This document shows, one piece after another, positions 20,910 through 30,592 of a DNA stretch of 64,000 nt. How positions within the stretch are numbered: the first letter of the stretch is position 1; every line of letters starts with the position of its first letter. The notes under the pieces were generated by a model, which was not told where the DNA came from, ran no database searches, and saw only the letters and a list, made by a program, of their open reading frames with translations. Origin of the DNA: Pararhizobium capsulatum DSM 1112 (GTDB lineage: Bacteria; Pseudomonadota; Alphaproteobacteria; Rhizobiales; Rhizobiaceae); NCBI RefSeq assembly GCF_030814475.1, contig NZ_JAUSVF010000001.1, forward strand, positions 1,447,001 through 1,511,000, given 5' to 3'. The translations under genes were made by a program, and so were the position numbers.

Positions 20910-21875
20910 TTACCAACCGGGCAGCATATGGCTCTGGCGCAGGCGCGGATAGCGTGGGAAGTTTTTGACGTCACCATCCAGATCGTCTGCGGCCGCTGGC
21001 GGCGTGATGTTGTCGAGGCAGGCGGTGATGTGGTTTGTGATCGCATTCGACAGCGACGGCGACAGGCCCGGCCGCTTCATGATGCCGATCTGTACCGGTG
21101 CAAGCGCCGGGAAACCATCCGCCTGGGTCAATACCTTCATGCCGGTGCGCAACGCCGATTCGGGCAGCACCGATACAGCCATGCCAGCCAGAACGGCCGC
21201 CGCAACAACCGTCGAAGACCAGCTGGTGAACAGGATCTGATATTCCTTGCCGGTCGCATCGAGTGCGGAACAGGCCGCCTGCCGCCACTGGCAGTCGCGC
21301 TTGCCGACGGCAAGCGGCACAGGCGCATTTTCCGGCAGGGGATGGTTGATCGAGCTCACCCAGCAGAGCGGCTCGGTTCGCACGACATCGGAGGCCCGCG
21401 CCCGTGGATTGTGGGTGACGAGCGCGATGTCGAGATCGCCCTTGGCCATCTTCTCGGCAAGGTCCACCGACGGTTCGCAGACGATGTAAAGCTCGACGTT
21501 CGGATGTGTCTTGGCGAAACGGACGATGATCTCGGGCATGTAGCGGTCGGCATAGTCATCGGGTGTGCCGATCCTGAGCGTTCCTTCCAGCCGGTTGTCA
21601 TCGAATGAGGCGATTGCCTCGTTGTTGAGGCGGATCATCCGGCGGGCAAAGTTCAAAAGCCGGTCGCCTTCGGAGGTCAACCGGTTTCCTCGGCCGTCCT
21701 TGGCGAAGAGCTGTTTGCCGATCCGCTCCTCCAGCCGGCGCATCTGCATGGAGACTGCCGACTGGGTCTTGAACACCCGCTCGGCCGCTTTCGTGAAGCT
21801 GCCCGTATCGGCAATGGCAACGAAGGTTTGCAGCTGATCGATATCGAGCGGTGCGGACATGGCCGGATTACCCAT
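20910..21875 (-). CDS. LysR-family transcriptional regulator
   Basis: This 321-residue LysR protein has a helix-turn-helix at about residues 12-70 (SFTKAAERVFKTQSAVSMQMRR) and an effector domain after it. The 30-residue C-terminal tail past the domain is hydrophilic. An internal ATG at codon 6 (MSAPLDIDQL, 21860) is as good a start as 21875, since neither has a clear ribosome-binding site. It is divergent from the DUF1127 gene, which may be a target. The effector is unknown. Confidence 0.9.
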   Translation of the reverse strand: MGNPAMSAPLDIDQLQTFVAIADTGSFTKAAERVFKTQSAVSMQMRRLEERIGKQLFAKDGRGNRLTSEGDRLLNFARRMIRLNNEAIASFDDNRLEGTLRIGTPDDYADRYMPEIIVRFAKTHPNVELYIVCEPSVDLAEKMAKGDLDIALVTHNPRARASDVVRTEPLCWVSSINHPLPENAPVPLAVGKRDCQWRQAACSALDATGKEYQILFTSWSSTVVAAAVLAGMAVSVLPESALRTGMKVLTQADGFPALAPVQIGIMKRPGLSPSLSNAITNHITACLDNITPPAAADDLDGDVKNFPRYPRLRQSHMLPGW

Positions 21876-22069
21876 AAGATTGTTTGATGGATATCATTAG
21901 AAACATTCGTTGGACTGATCAATATGGATTTGCGAATTTGGGGATGCAAACAACAGCATTCGCCGTTCCGGCCGAACCCCATTCTTCCGGATCAACCAGT
22001 TCGACCCGTCCTTTCATTGACCTCCCCGAGAGGACGGGTCTCTTCGTGCCTGCTGAAGAGGAGTTTCCT

Positions 22070-22375
22070 ATGCGCACGACCGATTACGCCCTTGGCCCAA
22101 CCCATGCAGGCAAGGGCATCCCCGCCCGCCGCAACGGTCTGGTTGCCGTGATGACGTCGGTCTGGCGCCTGCTCCAGAACCGTCGCGCGCTGGTGCACCT
22201 CGACGAACTCGACGATCGGCAGCTCCTGGATCTGGGTTTGTCCCGCGAAGACGTTCGCGATGCGATGACCTCGACTTTCTTCGAGGACACGGGGGTTCAT
22301 CTGACCCAGGCTGCCCGAACGCGCGCCCGGTCATTCTACAAGGACGCGCTCTTCAAGGAGCAGTCCCGCCGTTGA
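22070..22375 (+). CDS. DUF1127-containing small protein
   Basis: This is a 101-residue protein with the DUF1127 (YjiS-like) segment WRLLQNRRALVHLDELDDRQLLDLGLSREDV near its middle, a short Arg-rich motif common in alphaproteobacteria; in some species such proteins influence small-RNA turnover or phosphate and carbon metabolism. GAGGAG lies 7-12 nt before the ATG at 22070, which decides the start, although the frame is open back to 21884. It is followed by a strongly structured stretch. Confidence 0.85.
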   Translation: MRTTDYALGPTHAGKGIPARRNGLVAVMTSVWRLLQNRRALVHLDELDDRQLLDLGLSREDVRDAMTSTFFEDTGVHLTQAARTRARSFYKDALFKEQSRR

Positions 22376-22392
22376 TGTTTTGGCCTCTACAA

Positions 22393-22590
22393 CGTCTCCT
22401 TACATGCGCTGCATGTGAGGAGACGCCGGCCTGAGCCTTTCGATTTGCCTTGTCCGCACACGTCCCCGTGCGCTGGCCGGGCAGACGCGCAGCCGCCTCT
22501 GCGCGTCATCCTTCCCCGCAGGGTTAGAGCCAATATACCCTGCTGCTTGCCCGGTGCCCTGATCTGAGGATCGGCACCGGGCTTTTTCTT
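22393..22590 (+). ncRNA. Candidate small RNA or structured 3' UTR ending in a terminator
   Basis: A long hairpin (22393-22425, CGTCTCCT...AGGAGACG with an inner ACATGC/GCATGT stem) starts 18 bp past the DUF1127 stop and has no T tract. A smaller stem (GCAGGGT/ACCCTGC, about 22518-22543) follows, and then a strong rho-independent terminator at 22549-22590 (GCCCGGTGCC / GGCACCGGGC followed by TTTTTCTTT). The 165 nt between first hairpin and terminator have no ORF. This could be an independent sRNA or a processed 3' UTR. Confidence 0.5.
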
Positions 22591-22627
22591 TCCGGGATTG
22601 ATCGTAGGCAAGAGGCTTTGTGACGCA

Positions 22628-23452
22628 CTATTCCTGCGTTTTGGTCCGATAGGTCTCGAACAGCCCGTCGATGGCCTTCTGGTATTCCTTCTGCGCCTCA
22701 ATGCCGCTATCGAACATGCTGCCGACCATTTCAGTGAACGGCGCCATGACGCTTTTCTCTACCGGCTTTTCCTTCTGCGCAGGTGCGCCACTGGCAGCCA
22801 TCATGTCCTGAAAAGCCTTCATGAAGGGATTGCTGGCGAAGATCTCGGCAGCTTCCGGCTTCTTCTCGGCGGGCTTGGGCTGCAAAAAGGCCTGCATCGC
22901 TTGGGTAAACGGATTATCGAAGGGGTTGAGTGTGGGTTCTGGCTTGCGCGTGAAGCCGGCCGCCTCCAGCCAGGATTGCATCATCGGCGCGAAGGCATTG
23001 TTTGCAAATGGATTGCTCTTGCCGGTCATCTGGTCCGTCGCCTGCTTGAACAGGCCGCCCATCAGCGCACTCGCCATCACCGGCAGCATCTGCTTGTAGA
23101 TCTCCTGTCCGATGCCGGTCATCTGGGCCGCTTGCGCGGCGATTGCCCGCGACATTTCCTTCGAGCCAAAAAGCTGGCCGAGAATGCCGTTGCCATCGGC
23201 CATCCCCTGAGGCGTGAAGGCCTTCGACATGTCCTCGAAATATTGCGCGTGATTGCCGCTCGTCATCGCAGTGAGAAACGCACCGAAATCGTAGGGGTTG
23301 GCCGCGTTGCGCTTGAGCGCTGTGGAGAACGCCGGCATCAGCGCGGCGGTCGCTTTCGCCATCTGCTCCTGCGCGAGGCCAAACTGCCGGGCCATGACCT
23401 CCATGGCCTGGCCGTTATGCGCCTGCATCATCATATCAAAAAGCGGAAGCAT
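22628..23452 (-). CDS. DUF937-type protein of unknown function
   Basis: This 274-residue protein is rich in Met, Ala, Gln and Phe, with MLPLFDMMMQAHNGQAMEVM at the start, FGLAQEQMAKATAALMPAFS and repeated NPF motifs (SNPFANNAF, LNPFDNPF, ASNPF). The N-terminal half resembles DUF937 (YidB-like) proteins and the C-terminal half is Lys/Pro/Glu-rich, probably flexible. AGGAGAGG precedes the ATG at 23450-23452; ten extra residues in frame are unlikely to be used. No function is established. Confidence 0.75.
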   Translation of the reverse strand: MLPLFDMMMQAHNGQAMEVMARQFGLAQEQMAKATAALMPAFSTALKRNAANPYDFGAFLTAMTSGNHAQYFEDMSKAFTPQGMADGNGILGQLFGSKEMSRAIAAQAAQMTGIGQEIYKQMLPVMASALMGGLFKQATDQMTGKSNPFANNAFAPMMQSWLEAAGFTRKPEPTLNPFDNPFTQAMQAFLQPKPAEKKPEAAEIFASNPFMKAFQDMMAASGAPAQKEKPVEKSVMAPFTEMVGSMFDSGIEAQKEYQKAIDGLFETYRTKTQE

Positions 23453-23588
23453 TTTCGGACCTCTCCTGTAGAGGTGTTCCATCTTCGATGGAACACTCCG
23501 GGCACATCGACGTATGTCGTTGCACTATAACGGGAAAAAGTCCGCCGCAAACCGCTTTCTGCGCTGTCGCAATTACCGGGTCGTGATC

Positions 23589-24962
23589 TCAGTATTGATA
23601 GTCTGCAAACACCGGCTCGACGGAGCCGTTCCAGCGCCCGTTGTAGAGCGCCAGCATGTCTTCGGCGAGCGTCGCCTTCTTGGCGATTACCTCGTCCAGC
23701 GGGGCGAGGAAAATGCTTTCGTCGACGCCATCGCCGTTCAACCGCTTGCGGTTCTTCAATCCGAGACGGGAGATTCCGATTGTTTCACGGCCAATGTCAT
23801 AGAGCGAAATACCATTGAGCTTGGCATTCAGCCCTTCCACCGGCACAGCGTTGCGCATGGCGAGCGTGTCGTCATAGGTCCAGTCGCGCGTCAGCTCTTC
23901 AGCGGCATCGAGCGCCGCGTCATCATAGAGCAGGCCGACCCAGAAGGCGGGCAGGGCGCAGATGCGCCGCCACGGGCCACCATCGGCGCCGCGCATTTCG
24001 AGGAACCGCTTCAGGCGGACATCCGGGAACAGGGTGGAAAGATGGTTGGTCCAGTCGCCCATGTTCGGCTCCCAGTCGGCGATCTCGCCCTTCAGCGCAC
24101 CGTTCAGGAACTGGCGGAAGGTGACATGGGTACAGTCATAGTAGCGGCCATCGCGCACGACGAAGTACATCGGCACGTCGAGTGCCCATTCCACATAATC
24201 CCCAAAGCCGAAATCCGGCTTGAAAACGGCGGGCAGCACACCGGCGCGCTGGTTGTCGGTGTCGCGCCAGATATCGCCGCGCCAGGAAACCAGGCCATTC
24301 AGCTTGCCGTCGGTGAAGGGCGAACTCGCGAAAAGTGCCGTCGAGAGCGGCTGCAGCTTCAGCGAAACCTGCATCTTGCGGCGCATGTCCTCTTCCGAGG
24401 AGAAATCGAGGTTCACCTGGATTGTGCAGGTGCGGTACATCATGTCGAGGCCCTGGGTGCCGACCTTCGGCATGTAGCGGCTCATGATGTCGTAGCGGGA
24501 CTTCGGCATGCGCGGAGTTTCAGCGAGAGACCATTTCGGGCTGCCGCCCATGCCCAGAAAACGGATGCCGAGCGGCTCGGCGATCTCGCGCAGGTCCGCC
24601 AGATGCCGGTTCGATTCCTTGCAGGTCTCGTGGATGTTTTCGAGCGGTGCGCCGGAAAGCTCGAACTGGCCACCGGGTTCCAGCGAAATCGCGCCACGGC
24701 CGGATTGCTCGACGAGACCGATGATCTTGCCGGCGTCAATGATCGGCTCCCAGCCGCTCTTCTTCGCCATTCCGTTGAGCAGCGCCGAGATGCTGGCTTC
24801 GCCGTCATAGGGAACGGGGCTGTTATCGGCCTTGAAGAAGGCGAATTTTTCATGCTCGGTGCCGATGCGGAACCGTTCCGCCGGCTTGGACCCTTCCGCC
24901 AGGTATTCGGTCAGGTCTGCGATCGAGGCAATCGGTGTCTGATCGGTGGTATCGCGAGCCAT
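23589..24962 (-). CDS. gshA: Glutamate-cysteine ligase (plant/alphaproteobacterial type)
   Basis: GshA joins glutamate and cysteine in the first step of glutathione synthesis. The 457-residue protein belongs to the GCS2 type shared by plants and alphaproteobacteria: RIGTEHEKFAF (substrate- and metal-binding Glu), ISLEPGGQFELSGAP, RTCTIQVNLDFSSEEDM, and FLEMRGADGGPWRR. It lies in a leftward series after the Pi transporter and rsmE, with a 150 bp gap to rsmE, so it may have its own promoter. Confidence 0.94.
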   Translation of the reverse strand: MARDTTDQTPIASIADLTEYLAEGSKPAERFRIGTEHEKFAFFKADNSPVPYDGEASISALLNGMAKKSGWEPIIDAGKIIGLVEQSGRGAISLEPGGQFELSGAPLENIHETCKESNRHLADLREIAEPLGIRFLGMGGSPKWSLAETPRMPKSRYDIMSRYMPKVGTQGLDMMYRTCTIQVNLDFSSEEDMRRKMQVSLKLQPLSTALFASSPFTDGKLNGLVSWRGDIWRDTDNQRAGVLPAVFKPDFGFGDYVEWALDVPMYFVVRDGRYYDCTHVTFRQFLNGALKGEIADWEPNMGDWTNHLSTLFPDVRLKRFLEMRGADGGPWRRICALPAFWVGLLYDDAALDAAEELTRDWTYDDTLAMRNAVPVEGLNAKLNGISLYDIGRETIGISRLGLKNRKRLNGDGVDESIFLAPLDEVIAKKATLAEDMLALYNGRWNGSVEPVFADYQY

Positions 24963-25112
24963 GGGCGTCTTCTTCTGAATGGATTGGATAGGCGGAAAGG
25001 CAGAGGCTCCGGCTGCTTGAACCGGATTGGGCCACCACGCAAGTGAAATTCTTTCAAGGCGTGTTCAAAAAATCAACAGCATGGCGTGAGGTGTCGCAAA
25101 CAGGCGAGGATG

Positions 25113-25850
25113 CTATTTCCAATCGCCGATCGCGGCCTGAATGACGGCCATGGCAGCAACAGCCGCCGTATCCGCGCGCAGGATACGAGGTCCCAGCGGA
25201 ATGGCTGTCACGAAGTCGAGACTGCGCAGGAGCTTGCGCTCCTCATCGGAAAAGCCGCCTTCCGGGCCGATCAGCAGCGCGTGCTGGGTTTCCGTGATCC
25301 CGGCAAGAATCGGCAGCGGATTTTGACTTTCGTTGCCTTCGTCGCAGAAGATGATGCGGCGATCTTTCGGCCAGCTGGCGAGTAGCTCGTCCAATTTTTT
25401 CGGCTCAACCACGTCCGGAATACCAAGCACGCCGCATTGCTCGGCCGCTTCGATGACATTGGAGCGCACGCGGTCGAGGCTACCGAGCTTGCCTTGCACA
25501 TGCTGGGTCATGACGGGCTGCAGGATCCCCGCGCCCATCTCCACCGCCTTCTGGACGAGATAATCCAGCCGGCCAACCTTCAGCGGTGCGAAAAGATAGT
25601 GGAGGTCGCAAGGGGCCGGCTGCGGCCGCGTCTGTTCCGTCGCGGTGAGGATCAGACGCTTGCGTGTGGGGAATGAAAGTTCGGCCCGCCACTCGCCATC
25701 GCGTCCGTTGAAGACGAGAACGGCGGCGCCTTCCTCGAAGCGCAGAACATTGACGAGGTAATTGTATTGTTCCTTCGACGCCTCGTAGGTGGCGCCTTGA
25801 GAAAGCGGCGTGTCGATGAACTGCCGCTGCATCCGGAAATTGGCCCGCAT
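25113..25850 (-). CDS. rsmE: 16S rRNA (uracil-1498 N3)-methyltransferase
   Basis: RsmE methylates U1498 of 16S rRNA. The 245-residue protein has an N-terminal PUA-like part ([12 protein letters not shown]) and a C-terminal SPOUT knot with [12 protein letters not shown] and [16 protein letters not shown], both diagnostic. AAGAGG lies 5-10 nt before the ATG, and only 9 bp separate it from the stop of the phosphate transporter, so the two are co-transcribed. Confidence 0.95.
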   Translation of the reverse strand: MRANFRMQRQFIDTPLSQGATYEASKEQYNYLVNVLRFEEGAAVLVFNGRDGEWRAELSFPTRKRLILTATEQTRPQPAPCDLHYLFAPLKVGRLDYLVQKAVEMGAGILQPVMTQHVQGKLGSLDRVRSNVIEAAEQCGVLGIPDVVEPKKLDELLASWPKDRRIIFCDEGNESQNPLPILAGITETQHALLIGPEGGFSDEERKLLRSLDFVTAIPLGPRILRADTAAVAAMAVIQAAIGDWK

Positions 25851-25859
25851 GAAAGCCTC

Positions 25860-27365
25860 TTACATAAAAATCAGGTGGAACAGACCGTAGACCGCTGCCG
25901 AAAGCAACGCCGAAATCGGCACGGTAATGACCCAGGCGCCGATGATCGTCAAGAAATGGGAGCGGCGAACGAGGCGCCGCCGATGCAACTCATCCGGATT
26001 ACGGGGTGCGCGTCTTTCGAAATTGTCATGCCCGGTCTTCTTGCGCACATACTCCAGGCGTCGTTGCGAATTGCGGGTATACCATTCGCGGAAAAAGCCG
26101 ATGCCGAAGACGGCGCCGACGGCCGTATGGGTGGTGGAGACCGGCAAGCCCATCATCGAGGCAATGAGAACCGTGATCGCGGTGGCAAGCGCGACGCAAA
26201 AGGCCCGCATCGGATTAAGCCGCGTAATCTCTTCGCCGACAACGCGGATGAGCTTCGGCCCGAAAAGCAGCAACCCGCACGAAATACCAAGTGCGCCGAT
26301 CAGCATGACCCAAAGGGGGATTGCGGAATAGGGGCCAACTCCCGCCGTCGTCAGCTGCGTGACAATGGCCGATAGCGGCCCGACGGCGTTCGAAACGTCA
26401 TTTGCGCCATGTGCGAAAGACAGAAGCGCCGCAGAGAGTATCAGCGGCACAGCAAAGAGCTTGCGCAGCGATTGGTTTCGGTTCTCGATCCCGACTGCCT
26501 GACGCCGGATGAAGGGGTGCATCGCGGCGTATGTCGCCACTCCCACGGCTATGCCAACTGCCAAACCTTTGAGCGTTTCGATCTCCATCACTCTGTCGAT
26601 GGCAATCAGCAAGAAATAGATGGTGAAAATACCCGTCATCAAGGCAACGAGGATAGGCATCCAGAAGACCGCTGCTGCGATCTTGTCTTCGCGATAAATG
26701 ACAAAGGTTTTGATGGAGGCGAGGAGAAGAGCTGCAATCCCGCCGCCAAGAATGGGGGAAATCATCCAGCTGAGTGTGATGCCGAGGAGGGGAAGCCAAA
26801 AAACGGCCGAAACTCCGGCGGCGGAGATCCCGGCTCCGAGGATGCCGCCAATGATGGAATGCGTGGTCGAAATAGGTGCCCCAAACCAGGTCGCAAGATT
26901 GATCCAGATCGCGGACGACAGAAGCGCCGCCATCATCACCCAGACGAACGCCATGCCTGTGGGCATGTAGGTCGAGGACACGATGCCGGATTCGACCGTC
27001 TGGACGACCGTCCCGCCGGCAAACAGGGCGCCGAGAATCTCGAATACAGCTGCGATCGCGAGCGCCACCGGCATGCTGATGGCGCGCGACCCGACGGCCG
27101 CGCCGACGTTGTTGGTAACGTCGTTGGCGCCGATGTTCATCGCCATGTAGCCGGCGATCACGGCCGCAAAAACGATGATCAGGAAGCCCGGTTGATCGAG
27201 AACGTAGAGTGCCGCGAACATGCCGCTGGTCAGCATGAAGATCAGGCCAAGCCCAAGGCCTGCCCATGGCCTCAGCACGAAGTGCGATGCCTCTTCCGTA
27301 AAGGTGACCTTTTCCAGATCTCTGTCGAGCGTTGGCTTTTCGAGACTGGGCGGTGATTTTGCCAC
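25860..27365 (-). CDS. PiT-family inorganic phosphate transporter
   Basis: This 501-residue membrane protein is a low-affinity, cation-coupled phosphate transporter. Both PiT repeat signatures are present, GANDVTNNVG (about residue 79) and GANDVSNAVG, each followed by an ISTTHS/VSTTHT motif. About a dozen hydrophobic segments are visible. The start is the GTG at 27363-27365 with GGAG 8 nt upstream; a longer ATG start at 27422 adds 19 residues with no resemblance. It leads the rsmE gene. Confidence 0.92.
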   Translation of the reverse strand: MAKSPPSLEKPTLDRDLEKVTFTEEASHFVLRPWAGLGLGLIFMLTSGMFAALYVLDQPGFLIIVFAAVIAGYMAMNIGANDVTNNVGAAVGSRAISMPVALAIAAVFEILGALFAGGTVVQTVESGIVSSTYMPTGMAFVWVMMAALLSSAIWINLATWFGAPISTTHSIIGGILGAGISAAGVSAVFWLPLLGITLSWMISPILGGGIAALLLASIKTFVIYREDKIAAAVFWMPILVALMTGIFTIYFLLIAIDRVMEIETLKGLAVGIAVGVATYAAMHPFIRRQAVGIENRNQSLRKLFAVPLILSAALLSFAHGANDVSNAVGPLSAIVTQLTTAGVGPYSAIPLWVMLIGALGISCGLLLFGPKLIRVVGEEITRLNPMRAFCVALATAITVLIASMMGLPVSTTHTAVGAVFGIGFFREWYTRNSQRRLEYVRKKTGHDNFERRAPRNPDELHRRRLVRRSHFLTIIGAWVITVPISALLSAAVYGLFHLIFM

Positions 27366-27567
27366 AGACGCTTCTCCGTTCGGGCTGCAGGCGTAAAGAC
27401 TGCTTTGTATCAGGCAGGGCACGTAACCAGCCCTCTGCCCCCAAACGCATTCTAGTCGCTTTCGAATGATTCTTTATGAAACGCACGCGCGTTATGCAAG
27501 CGTGTGCATCCGATTTTCGCCTTTGCCGCTAAGGTGTTAGGCGCATTCGATGAGGAGGCGAAATTAA

Positions 27568-28074
27568 TTAGCCGGCAGCTGATTTCCGTTCAGGGCGCAT
27601 GGTGCCCAGCAGTTCCTGTTCGAAGCGCCGGATAAGCTCCTTCAGCTCCGGTTCGGCGACACGGTCTGCTGCTTCGGGAAAGCTCACCCATTCAAGTTTG
27701 CGGGTGCCCTTTTCCTTGAAGCTCTTTGCCATGTCGAACACGACCACAGGGTAAACCTGCACACGGCAAGGCACTTTCATGCCGTGGTCCAGTCCCTTCT
27801 GATAGCCGTAATAGCCGATGCTCTGTTCGCTTGCCTCACCCTTCACGCCCGCTTCTTCCCAGGCCTCGCGGGCAGCGACCTCATGGGAGCGCTTGCCATC
27901 CATCGGCCAGCCCTTGGGAATGACCCAACGGCCGGTGTCACGGCTGGTGATGACAAGCATTTCCGGCTGGGCACTCTTCTTCTTGAACCGATAACACAAC
28001 GCAGCACACTGCACGCGCACGGGGCGACGAAACATCAGGCGTACTTCATTGGCGATGCGGTCGAAAAAGTTCAA
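27568..28074 (-). CDS. Nudix hydrolase
   Basis: This 168-residue protein has a complete Nudix box (GKRSHEVAAREAWEEAGV, about residues 60-77, matching the GX5EX7REUXEEXGU pattern), so it should cleave a nucleoside diphosphate-linked substrate with Mg2+. The preceding GRWVIPKGWP is typical of the DIPP-like or diadenosine/diphosphoinositol-polyphosphate branch, but the substrate is not decided. It lies upstream of the Pi transporter with a 200 bp gap. Confidence 0.92.
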   Translation of the reverse strand: MNFFDRIANEVRLMFRRPVRVQCAALCYRFKKKSAQPEMLVITSRDTGRWVIPKGWPMDGKRSHEVAAREAWEEAGVKGEASEQSIGYYGYQKGLDHGMKVPCRVQVYPVVVFDMAKSFKEKGTRKLEWVSFPEAADRVAEPELKELIRRFEQELLGTMRPERKSAAG

Positions 28075-28337
28075 TGTCAGGGCGTCCTTTCCGGATTTTC
28101 CCGGGAATCAGTTTCTCTGGTTCTTTTCACGAGTATGCCCTGTTTGCAGGGCCTGTAAACGCGCAGATCTGGTGATCTCTCATATAGTGTTTTAGGGGAG
28201 CGCAATGAAGGATAGAAATGGCAAAAACATGCCCATAACCTGCCCTTGCATTCGTTTCTCGTCAGAAAGCGATGCCGCGCGGCATCTGCGCGACATCTCT
28301 GCCGACGACTGCACGTTGAGGCAATAGAAGGGGCGGT

Positions 28338-29144
28338 TCAGGTGGTGGTCGCGGGACTGTTCGCCTTGCCGCGTTGCTGCATCCGCATCTGCGAAATCCG
28401 TGCCCATTCGCCGCTGCGCTCGGCATCCTGCGTGGCGGCGGCGATAAAATCGATATGGGTGTGGGCCGCGTCGCGCGCAGCGTCCGGGTCGCCAGCCATG
28501 ATCGCCGCGTAGATCGCTTCATGCTGGGCAAGCAGCCGATCGCCGGCGCCGGGCGCGTCAAAGAGGACGGCGCGGTTGAAGAAGATGCCTTCGCTCAGAA
28601 GCCGATAGCAGGCGCGCAGCGTGTGCAGCAGGATGATATTGTGGGCGCTCTCGCCAATGGCGTTGTGCAGATCGACGTCAGCTTTCAGTCCGCCTTCGGC
28701 CGATCCGTCGCGATGGGCCGCCCGCATGTCTTCCATGATGCGAGTCAACATTTCCCGGTCGAAGCGGGTGGCGCGGTGGGCGGCGAGCGCAGCGGTCATT
28801 CCCTCGAGCTCCCGGCGATATTCGAGATAATCCAGCGTCGCCTTCTGGTGACGGGCGATGAGGTCGATCACAGGCCTGGAAAAGATCTGGCCGATGACAT
28901 CGCCCACGAACGTACCGCCGCCATGATGGCTGACGAGCAGGCCGCGCGCCTCAAGCTCCTTCAACGCCTCGCGCAGGATCGGCCGGGATACATCGAAACG
29001 GCCCGAAAGGTCGCGTTCGCTCGGCAGCCTTTCGCCGTCCCGTAGCACACCCTCAAGGATCAGGCGCTCGATCTGTTGGACGATTTCGTCGGCTGTGCGA
29101 CTGGGCTGGATGCGGGCATAAGTGTCGATGGGGACGTCTGTCAC
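28338..29144 (-). CDS. FadR/GntR-family transcriptional regulator (GlcC/LldR-like)
   Basis: This 268-residue protein has a GntR winged helix at about residues 15-80 (LPSERDLSGRFDVSRPILREALKELEARGLL) and an all-helical FCD ligand domain with a metal-site pattern (DVDLHNAIGESAHN, QHEAIYAAIMAGD, HTHIDF). Relatives respond to small organic acids such as lactate, glycolate or pyruvate. AGGAG precedes the GTG start at 29142-29144; the 31-residue upstream extension lacks similarity. An inverted-repeat operator-like sequence lies 40-60 bp upstream, and a similar one lies ahead of glcDEF 2.4 kb away, so glycolate control is a reasonable inference. Confidence 0.9.
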   Translation of the reverse strand: MTDVPIDTYARIQPSRTADEIVQQIERLILEGVLRDGERLPSERDLSGRFDVSRPILREALKELEARGLLVSHHGGGTFVGDVIGQIFSRPVIDLIARHQKATLDYLEYRRELEGMTAALAAHRATRFDREMLTRIMEDMRAAHRDGSAEGGLKADVDLHNAIGESAHNIILLHTLRACYRLLSEGIFFNRAVLFDAPGAGDRLLAQHEAIYAAIMAGDPDAARDAAHTHIDFIAAATQDAERSGEWARISQMRMQQRGKANSPATTT

Positions 29145-29181
29145 GGGATGCTCCTTGCACGCAAATCTAGCTGCAGCGCTA

Positions 29182-29208
29182 AAAGTGGTCAATTTCTTTG
29201 GCCACTTT
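29182..29208. promoter_or_regulatory. Inverted-repeat operator candidate for the FadR-type regulator
   Basis: AAAGTGG (29182-29188) and CCACTTT (29202-29208) form a perfect 7 bp inverted repeat separated by 13 bp, in the divergent gap between the regulator and DUF3422. Inside it is TGGT-N11-GCCA, shared in spacing and in most bases with a site ahead of glcD. Autoregulation is inferred. Confidence 0.6.
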
Positions 29209-29310
29209 GTAACTGCTAAATCCGTGTGATGCGTCAAACTGCCCTTTCCCTTTTCATGGCTCCATTGTTAAAGACGTTACTGATGAAGGCGTCAGAGGGG
29301 AAAACGCTTC

Positions 29311-30582
29311 GTGGGAAATTTTGCATTTCCGGCTGCACCTGCAAGGGCGCAAGCCCTTGGCGAGATCCATGCGCGCCCTTATGCGCTGGTCAGTGCTCCG
29401 CGCGTTATCTTTCAGCTTGCCTTCATGACGGATGGCGGGGCGTCGGTTGATCATGCCGTGCTCTGCGAACTGTCGCGGGGACGGGGTGTCGCGCCACCCG
29501 GGCGCGAAGCCAACCATCACGCAATGCCCTGGGGGCAGGGGACGCTGCGCTGGGAGCGCCACACCGAATTCTCGACCTATTTCTGGGATTGTCCGGCGCC
29601 CGAGAATTTCGACGATCCGGTGACGTTGCATCCGTTCGGCGATGGTTTCCTGCCGCCGGGTACGCTGATCTCGGGCATTCGGCTGGAAATCCGACCCGAT
29701 ACGCCTGACGCGCGCAAAGCCATGGCCGCCTTCGATCCAACAAGCCTGTGTTACGGCGACGTGAAGGGCGGGCAGGGCGCGGTGATCACCGATTTTCGCC
29801 AGAATGGCGATGGGCTTACACGCATCCTCGTGCTGGATAGCGGTATGACCGAGGCCGGCACAGGCGCGCTTGTCCAGCGTCTGCTCGATATCGAGACCTA
29901 TAGAACGCTTGCCATGATCGGGCTTCCCATGGCGCAATCCCTATCTCCCGATTTGCGTCGCATCGAGGATGGGCTTACCGGCATCACCCAGCAGATGCGC
30001 AACGATGCTCGTGAGCATGCCGATGCCATGCTGGGCGAGATCACCCGGCTTGCTGCCGAACTGGAGGCGAGCGCGGCACTGAGCCTTTATCGTTTCGGCG
30101 CGAGCCGCGCCTATTACGGCATCGTCCAGGAGCGCATTCGCGCATTGGGCGAGACCGGCGTTTCCGGATACGAGACAATCGGCAGTTTCCTCGAGCGGCG
30201 TCTGGCGCCGGCGATGCGTACCTGCCAATCGGTAGAGGAAAGGCAGGCAAACCTTTCGCGCAAGCTCGCGCGTGCCACAGCCCTTCTCAGAAGCTGGGTG
30301 GATCTTGAGCTCGAACGCCAGAATAGTGCCATCCTGAATTCCATGGACAAGCGCGCCAAGGTGCAGTTGCGTCTCCAGCAGACCGTCGAAGGCCTGTCGG
30401 TCGCAGCCATTTCCTATTATGTGGTCGGGCTGTTCGGCTATCTGGCCAAGGCGCTGGAGAGCGAAGGTCTGCCGATAAAGTCAGGCGTGCTGACCGGCCT
30501 GTTCGTACCGATCGCCATTGTTGCCATGTGGCTCGTGGTCCGCCGCATCCGCCGCCACCACGCGGAGGAAGATCGCCACTGA
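29311..30582 (+). CDS. DUF3422-family membrane-associated protein
   Basis: This 423-residue protein starts with GTG and matches the DUF3422 family: ALGEIHARPYALVSAPRVIF near the N-terminus, FEFSTYFWD-like HTEFSTYFWD, a long helical middle with coiled-coil character (about residues 225-350), and two closely spaced hydrophobic segments at the C-terminus (VVGLFGYLAKAL, TGLFVPIAIVAMWLVV). The function of the family is not known. It is divergent from the FadR-type regulator and shares its operator region. Confidence 0.85.
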   Translation: MGNFAFPAAPARAQALGEIHARPYALVSAPRVIFQLAFMTDGGASVDHAVLCELSRGRGVAPPGREANHHAMPWGQGTLRWERHTEFSTYFWDCPAPENFDDPVTLHPFGDGFLPPGTLISGIRLEIRPDTPDARKAMAAFDPTSLCYGDVKGGQGAVITDFRQNGDGLTRILVLDSGMTEAGTGALVQRLLDIETYRTLAMIGLPMAQSLSPDLRRIEDGLTGITQQMRNDAREHADAMLGEITRLAAELEASAALSLYRFGASRAYYGIVQERIRALGETGVSGYETIGSFLERRLAPAMRTCQSVEERQANLSRKLARATALLRSWVDLELERQNSAILNSMDKRAKVQLRLQQTVEGLSVAAISYYVVGLFGYLAKALESEGLPIKSGVLTGLFVPIAIVAMWLVVRRIRRHHAEEDRH

Positions 30583-30592
30583 GCTGCGATTG

